This document shows positions 50,156-58,066 of a stretch of 64,000 nucleotides of DNA, piece by piece (within the stretch, counting starts at the first letter, position 1; each line of letters begins with the position of its first letter). The translations under genes and the position numbers were made by a program. Where the stretch lies: positions 1 to 64,000 of the forward strand of contig CAXAZF010000005.1 of assembly GCA_963973455.1 (NCBI GenBank), read 5' to 3'. The notes beneath the pieces were generated by a model. That model was not told the DNA's origin. It ran no database searches and saw nothing but the letters and a program-made list of their open reading frames with translations. This DNA is from Marixanthomonas sp002364245 (lineage in GTDB: Bacteria; Bacteroidota; Bacteroidia; Flavobacteriales; Flavobacteriaceae).

Positions 50156-50798
50156 AGCAACTTCTCACAACATAGTAATAGTAGATGATCATTCCTTGTT
50201 TGCTAGTTCATTAGAGAAACTAGTAAACTCTTTTGAAGGGTTTAATGTACTCTATCATGCCAAGAATGGTAAAGACTTGCAGCAAAAACTAAAACAGTAC
50301 TCAGAGGTTCCTGAACTTATTCTATTAGACCTTAATATGCCAGTAATTGATGGCTTTGAGACCATGCAATGGTTACATGAAAACCAAAAAAGCATTAAAG
50401 TGTTGGCGCTTACTATGGAAGATGATGAAAGAAAAATACTTAAAATGTTGAGTTTGGGTGCCAAAGGCTATTTGTTAAAAGATATTCATCCTGATAAACT
50501 AAACGAGGCATTAGTACAAACACTTGAAAAAGGATATTACCATTCAGAAAAAGTAGCTGAATCTCTTTTGCATTCGTTACATTCAAATGATTCTGAAAAG
50601 CCCACATTCAAAGAACGGGAGATTGATTTTATGAAGTTGGCCTGTAGTGAAATGACGTATAAAGAAATTGCAGATAAAATGAACCTGAGTCCCAAAACAA
50701 TAGACGGTTATAGGCAAGACCTATTCAATAAACTGGACGTTAAAAATAGGGTGGGCTTGGTTATTTATGCCCTAAAAAATGATATTTCAAAAATTTAA
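50148..50798 (+). CDS. LuxR/NarL-type response regulator, cassette 2
   Basis: 216 residues. Receiver with VDDHS pocket and phospho-acceptor Asp61 in ILLDLNMPVIDG, LTMEDD and LLKDI for the conserved Thr and Lys. C-terminal LuxR helix-turn-helix: FKEREIDFMKLACSEMTYKE and LSPKTIDGYRQDLFNKLDVKN. It ends by overlapping the convergent rluA-like gene by 4 bp. Confidence 0.94.
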   Translation: MNKATSHNIVIVDDHSLFASSLEKLVNSFEGFNVLYHAKNGKDLQQKLKQYSEVPELILLDLNMPVIDGFETMQWLHENQKSIKVLALTMEDDERKILKMLSLGAKGYLLKDIHPDKLNEALVQTLEKGYYHSEKVAESLLHSLHSNDSEKPTFKEREIDFMKLACSEMTYKEIADKMNLSPKTIDGYRQDLFNKLDVKNRVGLVIYALKNDISKI

Positions 50799-51502
50799 TT
50801 ACAAGCTTTCCAAAGAGGGTCGTTGGGCAGTGGTGCCACAATAGTTAATTTTTCTTTTTGTACGGGATGTACAAATGTAAGCTCTCTGGAATGCAAATGA
50901 ATGCTTGCGTCTTTGTTGCTTCGGTCAAAGCCATATTTTAAATCTCCTTTAATAGGACTTCCAATCGCTGAAAGTTGAGAACGTATTTGGTGATGACGTC
51001 CAGTTTCCAAATTGATCTCCAATAAAAAATAGTTGTCTAACTTCTTTATAACCTTATAATGAAGTATTCCTTTTTTACTATTCGGCACTTCATTTTTATG
51101 AGAATACGATTTATTCTGTTTCGGGTTACGTTTTAAATAATGAACTAATGTATCTGAAGTTTTCGGCGGTTCATTTTTAACCAAAGCCCAATACGTTTTT
51201 TCAGTATCCCGTTCGGCAAAAAGCTTATTTAAGCGCGATAACGCTTTAGATGTCCTAGCAAAAACTACGACTCCGCTTGTGGGTCGATCTAGCCTGTGCA
51301 CAACACCCAAATAAACTGCGCCCGGTTTGTTATACTTTTCAGCTATATATTCTTTAACCACTTCAGAAAGTGGTTTATCACCGGTTTTATCACCTTGAAC
51401 AATATCACCTGCCCGTTTGTTTACAATAAGCAGGTGATTGTCTTCAAATAAAACTTTTAAGTTATCTTTTGTAGATATGATTTTTTTTGAACTCAGAGGA
51501 AT
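50795..51502 (-). CDS. RluA family pseudouridine synthase without a standard start codon
   Basis: About 235 residues. The catalytic motif is GVVHRLDRPTSGVVVF (Asp of HRLD). Conserved family sequence extends well upstream of the only available GTG at 51361: ISTKDNLKVLFEDNH, LLIVNKRAGDIVQGD and KPLSEVV are all in frame, back to a stop at 51509-51511. In that extension there is no ATG, GTG or TTG. The feasible initiators are ATT at 51500-51502 or CTG at 51494-51496, close after the panB stop (51526), so initiation may depend on coupling to panB. A sequencing error in the T8 run at 51481-51488 would not supply an ATG either. Target RNA uncertain. Confidence 0.8.
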   Translation of the reverse strand: MPLSSKKIISTKDNLKVLFEDNHLLIVNKRAGDIVQGDKTGDKPLSEVVKEYIAEKYNKPGAVYLGVVHRLDRPTSGVVVFARTSKALSRLNKLFAERDTEKTYWALVKNEPPKTSDTLVHYLKRNPKQNKSYSHKNEVPNSKKGILHYKVIKKLDNYFLLEINLETGRHHQIRSQLSAIGSPIKGDLKYGFDRSNKDASIHLHSRELTFVHPVQKEKLTIVAPLPNDPLWKACN

Positions 51503-51525
51503 TATTTTTTAAGAGTAAATTAAAA

Positions 51526-52344
51526 TTAATACTGCTCTTTATCACTAGGGAAATCACCACTTTTCACATCATCGATGTATTTTCTGAAAGCTCCGGTCAT
51601 TTCAGCATATAGGTCTAGATAACGACGTAAAAACCGTGGGTTGAATTCGTGTGTCATCCCCACCATATCGTGTGTGACCAATACTTGTCCATCCACTTCG
51701 TTTCCGGCGCCTATCCCTATAATTGGGATGGTTAATTCTTTAGCAACTTCAGCGGCTAATTTGGCAGGTACTTTTTCCAGTACAATAGCAAAACAGCCTA
51801 TTTTCTCTAATAGCTTAGCATCTGCCTTTAATTTTTCAGCTTCTTCGTCTTCTTTTGCGCGTACGGTGTACGTTCCAAATTTGTAGATAGATTGTGGTGT
51901 TAAACCTAAATGACCCATTACTGGAATACCCGCATTTAAAATCCGTTTAACCGATTCTTTTATTTCTTTTCCGCCTTCCAGTTTTACGGCATGACCGCCA
52001 CTTTCTTTCATTATGCGAATAGCAGAACGTAAGGCTTCTTTAGGATCACTTTGGTAACTCCCGAAGGGAATATCAACAACAACCAGACTTCGTTCGATAG
52101 CTCGCACTACAGAGCTGGCGTGATAAATCATTTGGTCTAAAGTAATAGGTAGCGTGGTTTCGTGACCGGCCATTACATTAGAAGCAGAGTCGCCCACCAA
52201 AATTACGTCAATACCAGAACCATCTACAATTTTTGCCATGGTAAAATCGTAGGCAGTAAGCATCGATATTTTTTCACCTTTCTTTTTCATATCCACCAAG
52301 GTTTTGGTGGTTATACGCTTATATTCTTTTTTTGCGATCGACAT
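51526..52344 (-). CDS. panB: 3-methyl-2-oxobutanoate hydroxymethyltransferase
   Basis: 272 residues. Transfers a hydroxymethyl group from methylene-THF to alpha-ketoisovalerate, giving ketopantoate for pantothenate and coenzyme A. MLTAYDFTMAKIVDGSGIDVILVGDS, VVVDIPFGSYQ, VKLEGG, GHLGLTPQS and IPIIGIGAG are the conserved (beta/alpha)8 barrel motifs; Asp and Glu metal ligands are present. Followed 24 bp later by the rluA-like gene in the same direction. No panC or panD is in the window. Confidence 0.97.
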   Translation of the reverse strand: MSIAKKEYKRITTKTLVDMKKKGEKISMLTAYDFTMAKIVDGSGIDVILVGDSASNVMAGHETTLPITLDQMIYHASSVVRAIERSLVVVDIPFGSYQSDPKEALRSAIRIMKESGGHAVKLEGGKEIKESVKRILNAGIPVMGHLGLTPQSIYKFGTYTVRAKEDEEAEKLKADAKLLEKIGCFAIVLEKVPAKLAAEVAKELTIPIIGIGAGNEVDGQVLVTHDMVGMTHEFNPRFLRRYLDLYAEMTGAFRKYIDDVKSGDFPSDKEQY

Positions 52345-52380
52345 ATTTTTTTATTGTAACAAATTAGACCATAAAAGTAC

Positions 52381-52388
52381 TAATTTTG
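52381..52388 (+). promoter_or_regulatory. Candidate -7 box of the NTF2-like gene
   Basis: TAATTTTG matches TAnnTTTG 27 bp upstream of the ATG at 52415, in the divergent gap with panB. No good -33. Confidence 0.4.
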
Positions 52389-52414
52389 ATAACCAATCTC
52401 TTAATAATCTTATT

Positions 52415-52873
52415 ATGACACGTATTTTATTACTTTTCGGCTTATTTTGTTCTTCCATCGTTTTTGCACAAGACTCTTTTTCTGAAAAAGATGCACAACA
52501 ACTAATTGATACTTTTTTTGAAGGGTTTCACGAAGGTGACACGTTGAAAATGAAATCGGTAATGGCTCCAGATATGGTTATGCAAACTGCATTTACTGAT
52601 AAAGATGGCACTAATAAAATAACTACAGGAAGTGCCTCGGACTTTATAATGGCCATTGCAAAACGTCCTGCAAATCAAAAATGGGATGAAAAGCTTTTAG
52701 GTTATAAAACAAACATTGATGGAAACTTAGCACATGTGTGGACTCCCTATGAATTTAGATTTAATGGGCAGTTTAGCCATTGTGGTGCCAACGCATTTAC
52801 CTTAGCTAAAACAGATAATGGTTGGAAAATCATTCATATTATTGACTCGCGTCGAAAAGACGATTGTAATTAA
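52415..52873 (+). CDS. Exported NTF2/SnoaL-like protein
   Basis: 152 residues from the ATG at 52415 (MTRILLLFGLFCSSIVFAQ, a signal peptide). The frame opens 111 bp earlier inside panB but that is not coding. The mature protein has an NTF2/DUF4440-type cone fold: AQQLIDTFFEGFHEGDTLKM, MAPDMVMQTAF, LAHVWTPYEFRFNGQ and FTLAKTDNGWKIIHI. Such domains bind small ligands or act as enzymes; no catalytic residues are decisive. The 3' end overlaps sdaA by 4 bp in convergent orientation. Confidence 0.82.
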   Translation: MTRILLLFGLFCSSIVFAQDSFSEKDAQQLIDTFFEGFHEGDTLKMKSVMAPDMVMQTAFTDKDGTNKITTGSASDFIMAIAKRPANQKWDEKLLGYKTNIDGNLAHVWTPYEFRFNGQFSHCGANAFTLAKTDNGWKIIHIIDSRRKDDCN

Positions 52874-54294
52874 CAATCACTCATATTTACACGAACAGCC
52901 AAGCCGCCTTCACTTGTTTCCTTGTATTTGTTGCTCATATCTTTAGCTGTTTCCCACATGGTCTCGATTACCTTGTCTAAAGGGACTTTTGCAGAAAAAG
53001 GATCGCTATCAAGTGCCATTTCGCATGCATTGATAGCTTTAATAGCACCCATTGCATTTCGTTCAATACACGGAATTTGTACTAAACCAGCAATAGGGTC
53101 ACAGGTTAGGCCAAGGTGATGTTCCATAGCTATTTCAGCAGCCATTAAACACTGTTCTGGGGTTCCGCCCATTAATTCGGTCAAGGCACCGGCGGCCATC
53201 GAGGATGATACTCCAATTTCTGCTTGACAACCTCCCATAGCAGCTGAAATAGTAGCTCCTTTTTTAAACAAGCTGCCAATTTCACCAGCAACCAGCATGA
53301 ATTTACGAATATCCTTAAAGTCGGCATCGTGGTTTTCAATAACCATATAGTACATCATTACGGCAGGAATAACCCCGGCACTTCCGTTTGTTGGTGCGGT
53401 AACCACTCTTCCTAACGAAGCATTTACCTCATTGACAGAAAGGGCAAAACAGGATACCCATTTTAATATTTGCCTAAACTTTACTTCCGTGCTTCTAATG
53501 GCTTCAATCCATTCTGTAGCATTATTATATGGTGCATCGCCTATTAGGTTTTTGTGCATGTCAAAAGCGCGACGTTTTACGTTGAGTCCGCCGGGTAATT
53601 TACCTTCGGTATGGCAACCTACATACATAGAGTCCAGCATGACATTCCAGATTTTTTGCAGCCCTTCGTTTATTTCTTCTTCTGAACGAAGTGATTTTTC
53701 GTTTTCTAGAACCAATTCGCTAATGGTCTTTCCTTCGGCTTTGCAATTGGAAAGCAGCTCGACACCACTATGCACAGGAAACGGAAACTGTGCAAATTTC
53801 TGTTCCTTCATTTTTTTGCGTTTCCGTTCTTTCTTAATTACAAAACCACCACCAATAGAATAAAAAGTAGCTGTTTTTTTTGAACCGTCTTTCAGATATG
53901 CATGGAACGTAATTCCGTTAGGATGGAAGTCTAAAAACTTACGGTTGAATTTAATATGTTCTTTTGGGTTGAAATCGATTTCCTTTTCATCATTTAACCT
54001 AAGTTTATGGTTTGAGGTGATAAAATCGACTGTCTCGTCAATTTTTTCGATAGGAAATGTTACGGGATCAAAACCACATAAACCAAGCATCGTGGCAACA
54101 TCGGTAGCATGCCCTTTTCCGGTAAGGGAGAGCGAGCCGTACAAGTTTACTTGCACTTTTTCCACTTGATCAAAATGACCTTTCTCAATAAGCTCGTTAA
54201 CCCAACGTTCTGCAGCGCGCCAAGGCCCTAAAGTGTGCGAGCTTGAAGGTCCCACACCAATCTTTAACATATCAAAAACACTTATACTTTCCAT
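52870..54294 (-). CDS. sdaA: L-serine ammonia-lyase (iron-sulfur L-serine dehydratase)
   Basis: 474 residues, single-chain type. Deaminates L-serine to pyruvate using a 4Fe-4S cluster. N-terminal beta domain with MLKIGVGPSSSHTLGPW; C-terminal alpha domain with TNGSAGVIPAV, GGCQAEIGVSSSMAAG, DPIAGLVQIPCIERNAMGAI and INACEMAL providing the cluster cysteines. The frame runs seven codons upstream to a TTG at 54315, but that overlaps the -7 box at 54313-54320; the ATG at 54294 is preferred. Confidence 0.96.
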   Translation of the reverse strand: MESISVFDMLKIGVGPSSSHTLGPWRAAERWVNELIEKGHFDQVEKVQVNLYGSLSLTGKGHATDVATMLGLCGFDPVTFPIEKIDETVDFITSNHKLRLNDEKEIDFNPKEHIKFNRKFLDFHPNGITFHAYLKDGSKKTATFYSIGGGFVIKKERKRKKMKEQKFAQFPFPVHSGVELLSNCKAEGKTISELVLENEKSLRSEEEINEGLQKIWNVMLDSMYVGCHTEGKLPGGLNVKRRAFDMHKNLIGDAPYNNATEWIEAIRSTEVKFRQILKWVSCFALSVNEVNASLGRVVTAPTNGSAGVIPAVMMYYMVIENHDADFKDIRKFMLVAGEIGSLFKKGATISAAMGGCQAEIGVSSSMAAGALTELMGGTPEQCLMAAEIAMEHHLGLTCDPIAGLVQIPCIERNAMGAIKAINACEMALDSDPFSAKVPLDKVIETMWETAKDMSNKYKETSEGGLAVRVNMSDC

Positions 54295-54312
54295 AGGCTC
54301 AAAATCTAAACA

Positions 54313-54320
54313 CAAAGGTA
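54313..54320 (-). promoter_or_regulatory. -7 box of sdaA
   Basis: TACCTTTG on the minus strand, a full TAnnTTTG match, ending about 19 bp before the sdaA ATG. Confidence 0.5.
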
Positions 54321-54355
54321 AATTTTCTTTTATAGATTTTTGTTGAAAAGTATAT

Positions 54356-54388
54356 GGAAATATTCCAATTTTAAAACGGAATATTTCC
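54356..54388 (+). promoter_or_regulatory. 11-bp inverted repeat upstream of umuDC, probable operator
   Basis: GGAAATATTCC (54356-54366), 11-bp spacer, GGAATATTTCC (54378-54388). The arms are exact reverse complements, each arm is itself near-palindromic, and the centres are 22 bp (two helix turns) apart. The right arm touches the -7 box TAATTTTG at 54389-54396 and the repeat covers the -33 region, where no consensus is found. That placement suits a repressor of a damage-inducible promoter. Confidence 0.65.
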
Positions 54389-54396
54389 TAATTTTG
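54389..54396 (+). promoter_or_regulatory. -7 box of umuDC
   Basis: TAATTTTG fits TAnnTTTG and ends only 5 bp before the umuD ATG, so the mRNA would be leaderless or nearly so. Confidence 0.55.
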
Positions 54397-54401
54397 TTTT
54401 T

Positions 54402-54770
54402 ATGGAAATCACAACCTCTGGAAAATTACAGAAAGTAAAAAACCGGCATGCGCCCGAAGTCTCAAAACAAACAGGCTTTCCCAGTGCGGCTACACATTAT
54501 TTAGAAGCACCTATCGATTTGCATAAAGAATTGATGCACAATCAAGACGCTACTTTTTTTATTCGGGTCGATGGTGATGGATACAAGGAATTTAATATTC
54601 GCCATAACGATGTATTAATTGTGGATCGTTCCCTTAAAGCGATTTCCAATCGGCTTGCTTTGGTGGTTAAAAATGGGGAGTTTTTATTGATTCGTATTTC
54701 AGAAAAACCTTCAGAAGAGGAATATACGTTGTGGGGTGTTATTACCTATATAATACATAATGCATTATGA
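54402..54770 (+). CDS. umuD: UmuD homologue with both catalytic residues replaced
   Basis: 122 residues, S24/LexA-type fold, aligning with E. coli UmuD without gaps over about residues 23-100 (TGFPSAATHYLEAPIDLHKE; NDVLIVDRSLKA; NGEF). The Ser of the Ser-Lys dyad is Gly60 (VDGDGYKEF, against GDSM), and the Lys is Ile97 (GEFLLIRI, against GEFTVKKL). The cleavage site C24-G25 is T24-G25. The protein cannot self-cleave in the known way. It overlaps umuC by 4 bp and is presumably still its partner. Confidence 0.85.
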   Translation: MEITTSGKLQKVKNRHAPEVSKQTGFPSAATHYLEAPIDLHKELMHNQDATFFIRVDGDGYKEFNIRHNDVLIVDRSLKAISNRLALVVKNGEFLLIRISEKPSEEEYTLWGVITYIIHNAL

Positions 54771-56059
54771 TAGCTATGGTCGACTGTAATAGTTTTTATG
54801 CGTCGTGCGAACAGGTTTTTAGACCTGATTTGTGGGAAAAACCGGTTGTAGTATTAAGCAATAATGATGGCTGTATAATTGCAGCAAATAAAGAGGCTAA
54901 AGCGATAACAGATATCCCGATGTTTGAGCCGGTTTTCAAAATAAAAGACCAATTGATAAAAAATAGGGTAACGTTCTTCTCTTCCAATTACACTTTGTAC
55001 GGCGAAATGTCCCAGCGGGTTATGAATATTTTAAAAACCTTTTCACCCATGGTCGAGGTGTACAGTATCGATGAATCGTTTGTAGAAGTAAGCGGAATGA
55101 AATACTTAAACCTTGAAAACTATGGACATGAAATAAAAGATACTATTAAGAGGTTAACCGGTTTGCCAGTGGGAGTAGGGATTGCACCAACAAAGGTTTT
55201 AGCAAAATTGGCCAATAAGATGGCGAAAAAAATAGAAGGGTATAACCACGTGTGCGTAATTGATTCCGAAGAAAAACGAATTAAAGCCTTACAATGGGCA
55301 AAAACAAAAGACGTATGGGGATTGGGGAGAAAACACGTAGAGCGATTAAAAAATATAGGTGTATTTACTGCTTACGAATTTACCCAAAAGCCACTCGCTT
55401 GGGTCCGAAAAGAAATGACCGTTGTAGGTGAGCGGTTATGGCGGGAGTTACGAGGCGAACCGTGTATTGAATTTACAGAAGTACCAAAACCTAAAAAAGG
55501 TATCGGCACTGCTAAATCGTTTGGTAAAAGGCTAGAAGATTTAGACCGTATAGAAGAAGCCTGCGCGTATTATATTAGTGAAGTAAGCGAAGTGCTACGT
55601 GCTCAAAATTCCTGTGCCACCTATGTACAAGTATTTGTGCATACCAATTACCATAGCAATGTTGATAAACAGTACTTTAATAGTATAACAGCAACTATGC
55701 CCATTCCCACCAATAATACGTTTCAGTTGATTTCTGAAGCTCGAAAAGCATTACATGAAATATACAAACCAGGCTATCGCTATAAAAAAGTAGGGGTGAA
55801 TTTAAGCGGAATCATTCCGCAGGAATACGTACAAGGCAATTTGTTTCATCAACCATCTAAATTAAATAATCATAAGCTTATTCAGACGTTCGATAAACTA
55901 AACAATAAATATGGGAAATCCACGGTAGCTTCAGCGATGACCGGAACAAGAAAGAACGAGTGGGAGCTTATAAAGAAAGAACGAAGCCCTCGTTATACAA
56001 CGCAATGGAAAGAATTACTTAAAATTGAAGCTAAAACTCGTAGTAAAAAGCTTACGTAA
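54767..56059 (+). CDS. umuC: Y-family DNA polymerase, error-prone Pol V catalytic subunit
   Basis: 430 residues. Translesion DNA polymerase: IAMVDCNSFYASCEQVFRPD (first catalytic Asp), VLSNNDGCIIAANKEAK, YSIDESFVEVS (second acidic pair), GVGIAPTKVLAKLANKMAKK, then the helix-hairpin-helix GLGRKHVERLKNIG and a little-finger domain with the C-terminal DUF4113-like region (KYGKSTVASAMTG). Intact. It is translated from an ATGA overlap with umuD and is the end of the operon; no terminator seen. Confidence 0.96.
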   Translation: MIAMVDCNSFYASCEQVFRPDLWEKPVVVLSNNDGCIIAANKEAKAITDIPMFEPVFKIKDQLIKNRVTFFSSNYTLYGEMSQRVMNILKTFSPMVEVYSIDESFVEVSGMKYLNLENYGHEIKDTIKRLTGLPVGVGIAPTKVLAKLANKMAKKIEGYNHVCVIDSEEKRIKALQWAKTKDVWGLGRKHVERLKNIGVFTAYEFTQKPLAWVRKEMTVVGERLWRELRGEPCIEFTEVPKPKKGIGTAKSFGKRLEDLDRIEEACAYYISEVSEVLRAQNSCATYVQVFVHTNYHSNVDKQYFNSITATMPIPTNNTFQLISEARKALHEIYKPGYRYKKVGVNLSGIIPQEYVQGNLFHQPSKLNNHKLIQTFDKLNNKYGKSTVASAMTGTRKNEWELIKKERSPRYTTQWKELLKIEAKTRSKKLT

Positions 56060-56125
56060 ATTTTAGTTTACTGAAAAACAGCTGTTTATTTTGTTAAACT
56101 TTTTTTAAAAAAGATTAAACAAAAT

Positions 56126-56133
56126 TAATTTTG
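56126..56133 (+). promoter_or_regulatory. Candidate -7 box of the DUF4397 gene
   Basis: TAATTTTG, a TAnnTTTG match 43 bp before the ATG. No TTTG at the right spacing. Confidence 0.4.
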
Positions 56134-56175
56134 TTTAGTTTAGTAGTCATTAATACAAACTAAAAAAAAACTATC

Positions 56176-57177
56176 ATGAAAAAGCTATTACTACTATGTA
56201 CAGTTATGCTCTTATCGGCAACTGTATTTTCACAAACTGCTAGAGTGCAGGTAATTCACAATTCACCCGATGCACTGGCTTCAGAAGTTGATGTGTATGT
56301 AAATGCAGATTTGACATTAGATGATTTTGCATTTAGAACAGCAACGCCCTTTGTTGATTTACCAGCGGGAACAGAAATTGAACTCTCCGTAGCACCTTCA
56401 AACAGTACAGATGTTGGGGATGCTGTATTAACAGTTCCGGTTACATTAACCCAAGACGAAACGTATATTGTTGTTGCCGATGGTATTGTAAGTCCAACGG
56501 GCTACAACCCTGCACCTCCTATCAGTTTACAAGTATATCCAATGGGAAGAGAGACAGCAACTAACGGATCTAACACCGATGTATTGGTACACCACGGATC
56601 AACCGATGCTGCTACTGTAGATGTTTTTGAAACAGGTGTAGGAGCTGGTCTAATTGTAGATGATATCTCGTATTCTGAATTTCAAGGATATTTAGAATTA
56701 CCTACAGCAGACTATGTATTACAAGTACAAGACGAAACAGGAACAACAGGAGTGGCTGCTTATCAAGCACCTTTAAGTACTTTAGGTTTAGATGGTGCAG
56801 CTATAACAGTATTGGCTTCAGGATTTTTAGATCCTTCACAAAATTCTGACGGTCCTGCCTTTGGTTTATGGGTGGCATTAGCTTCAGGAGGGGACTTAGT
56901 TCCGTTACCGAGCGCAACCTTAGGTGTAAATGATACAGAGAATGTATCAATAAACATATATCCTAATCCAGTTGAAAATGAATTAACAATTTCAGGTGTA
57001 ACTTTAGATGAGTATACAATCGACATTGTTGATGTACAAGGACGCGTTGTAATATCTAACATTTCAGAAGTTTCACAAAATAAAATTAGTACTTCAAATC
57101 TTACTTCAGGAGTTTATTTTCTAAATATCCGAAGCGGGAATCAAAGTTCTAAAACAATAAGGTTTATAAAGAAGTAA
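56176..57177 (+). CDS. DUF4397 protein with T9SS type A sorting domain
   Basis: 333 residues: signal peptide (MKKLLLLCTVMLLSATVFSQ), DUF4397 immunoglobulin-like domain (VQVIHNSPDALASEVDVYVN; FVDLPAGTEIELSVAPSN; DETYIVVADG), a second similar unit (HHGSTDAATVDVFE; GYLELPTADYVLQV), then the type A C-terminal signal (VSINIYPNPVENELTISG, VDVQGRVV, SGVYFLNI, KTIRFIKK). It is exported by the type IX system and fixed to the surface. Function of DUF4397 is unknown; adhesion or surface layer roles are usual guesses. Confidence 0.92.
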   Translation: MKKLLLLCTVMLLSATVFSQTARVQVIHNSPDALASEVDVYVNADLTLDDFAFRTATPFVDLPAGTEIELSVAPSNSTDVGDAVLTVPVTLTQDETYIVVADGIVSPTGYNPAPPISLQVYPMGRETATNGSNTDVLVHHGSTDAATVDVFETGVGAGLIVDDISYSEFQGYLELPTADYVLQVQDETGTTGVAAYQAPLSTLGLDGAAITVLASGFLDPSQNSDGPAFGLWVALASGGDLVPLPSATLGVNDTENVSINIYPNPVENELTISGVTLDEYTIDIVDVQGRVVISNISEVSQNKISTSNLTSGVYFLNIRSGNQSSKTIRFIKK

Positions 57178-57201
57178 TTTTAATTGTTTATTGTTTGATG
57201 T

Positions 57202-57233
57202 TAAATGCTCGTGTAAAAAGCGGGCATTTTTTA
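57202..57233 (+). terminator. Terminator of the DUF4397 gene
   Basis: AAATGCTCG pairs with CGGGCATTT (one G-T wobble) over an 8-9-base loop, then T-rich sequence. Confidence 0.8.
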
Positions 57234-57989
57234 TATAGCAGTAATACTAATGCCTCCGTCAACTGATATGTTTTGTCCAGTAATGTATGACGATTTATCC
57301 ATTGCCAGAAAAGCAATTACGTTCGCCATTTCACTAGCTTGCGCTACACGCCCTAATGGAGTGTGCTTTAAAACGGGTTCAATACGTTCTTTTATTTTAA
57401 GAAGACCTTCTGTAAGCGGAGTTTGGGTAAACCAAGGTGACATGGCATTTACACGAATACCATCTTTTGCCCATTCAGCAGCAAGATTTTTGGTTTGCAT
57501 GACCAATCCAGCTTTTGACATACCGTAAGGCGACCCTGTGTTAGTATCTAATACTCCAGAAACAGATGCAACGTTTACAATGGTTGCTTTGCCCGGTTTT
57601 TGAAGAAATGGGTGGAGTTTCCTGCTCAACTCAAAAGGTGCCGTCATATTAATGGCAATAACTTTTGAAATCTCTTCTTTGGAATAGTCTAAAGCTACTT
57701 TCCGAATATTAATTCCTGCATTGTTTACAAGAATATCCAAAGAGTTCCAACGTTTTTTTACTTCGGAAACAATAGCTTCGATTCCTGCTTCTTCTGATAC
57801 ATCGCTAACTAATCCATACGCTGTATGCCCTTCTTTTTGTAATTCGCTTTCGAAATCTTTTACATCTTTTTCACTTCTAGCCGTAAAAATCACTTCGGCC
57901 CCGAGTGAAAGAAACTCTAAAACGGTTGCTTTGCCTATTCCTTTAGTGCCTCCTGTGATGACTGCTTTTTTATCTTTTAAATTCCACAT
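57231..57989 (-). CDS. Short-chain dehydrogenase/reductase (SDR)
   Basis: 252 residues, classical SDR. GGTKGIGKATVLEF is the TGxxxGxG NAD(P)-binding loop, NNAGI the structural motif, and SVSGVLDTNTGSPYGMSK gives Ser and YxxxK of the catalytic triad. ISVDGGISITAI ends the protein, as in tropinone-reductase-like and glucose-dehydrogenase-like SDRs. Substrate unknown. It lies downstream of the alcohol dehydrogenase with a hairpin terminator between, so the two are not one unit. Confidence 0.93.
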   Translation of the reverse strand: MWNLKDKKAVITGGTKGIGKATVLEFLSLGAEVIFTARSEKDVKDFESELQKEGHTAYGLVSDVSEEAGIEAIVSEVKKRWNSLDILVNNAGINIRKVALDYSKEEISKVIAINMTAPFELSRKLHPFLQKPGKATIVNVASVSGVLDTNTGSPYGMSKAGLVMQTKNLAAEWAKDGIRVNAMSPWFTQTPLTEGLLKIKERIEPVLKHTPLGRVAQASEMANVIAFLAMDKSSYITGQNISVDGGISITAI

Positions 57990-58006
57990 AAATAAGTTTT
58001 AAAATT

Positions 58007-58050
58007 AAAAAACCTTCCGCTACATTCAAATTGAAAGTAACGGAAGGTGT
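58007..58050 (-). terminator. Terminator of the alcohol dehydrogenase gene
   Basis: CCTTCCGCTAC (58013-58023) and GTAACGGAAGG (58037-58047) form an 11-bp stem with one mismatch. On the minus strand it is followed by T6, which is just upstream of the SDR gene. Confidence 0.85.
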
Positions 58051-58066
58051 GTTGTGTCTTTATTTC

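Noticed and set aside
52304..52414. Upstream extension of the NTF2-like gene into panB
   Set aside because: It overlaps the panB start on the other strand and would hide the clean signal peptide that begins at 52415.
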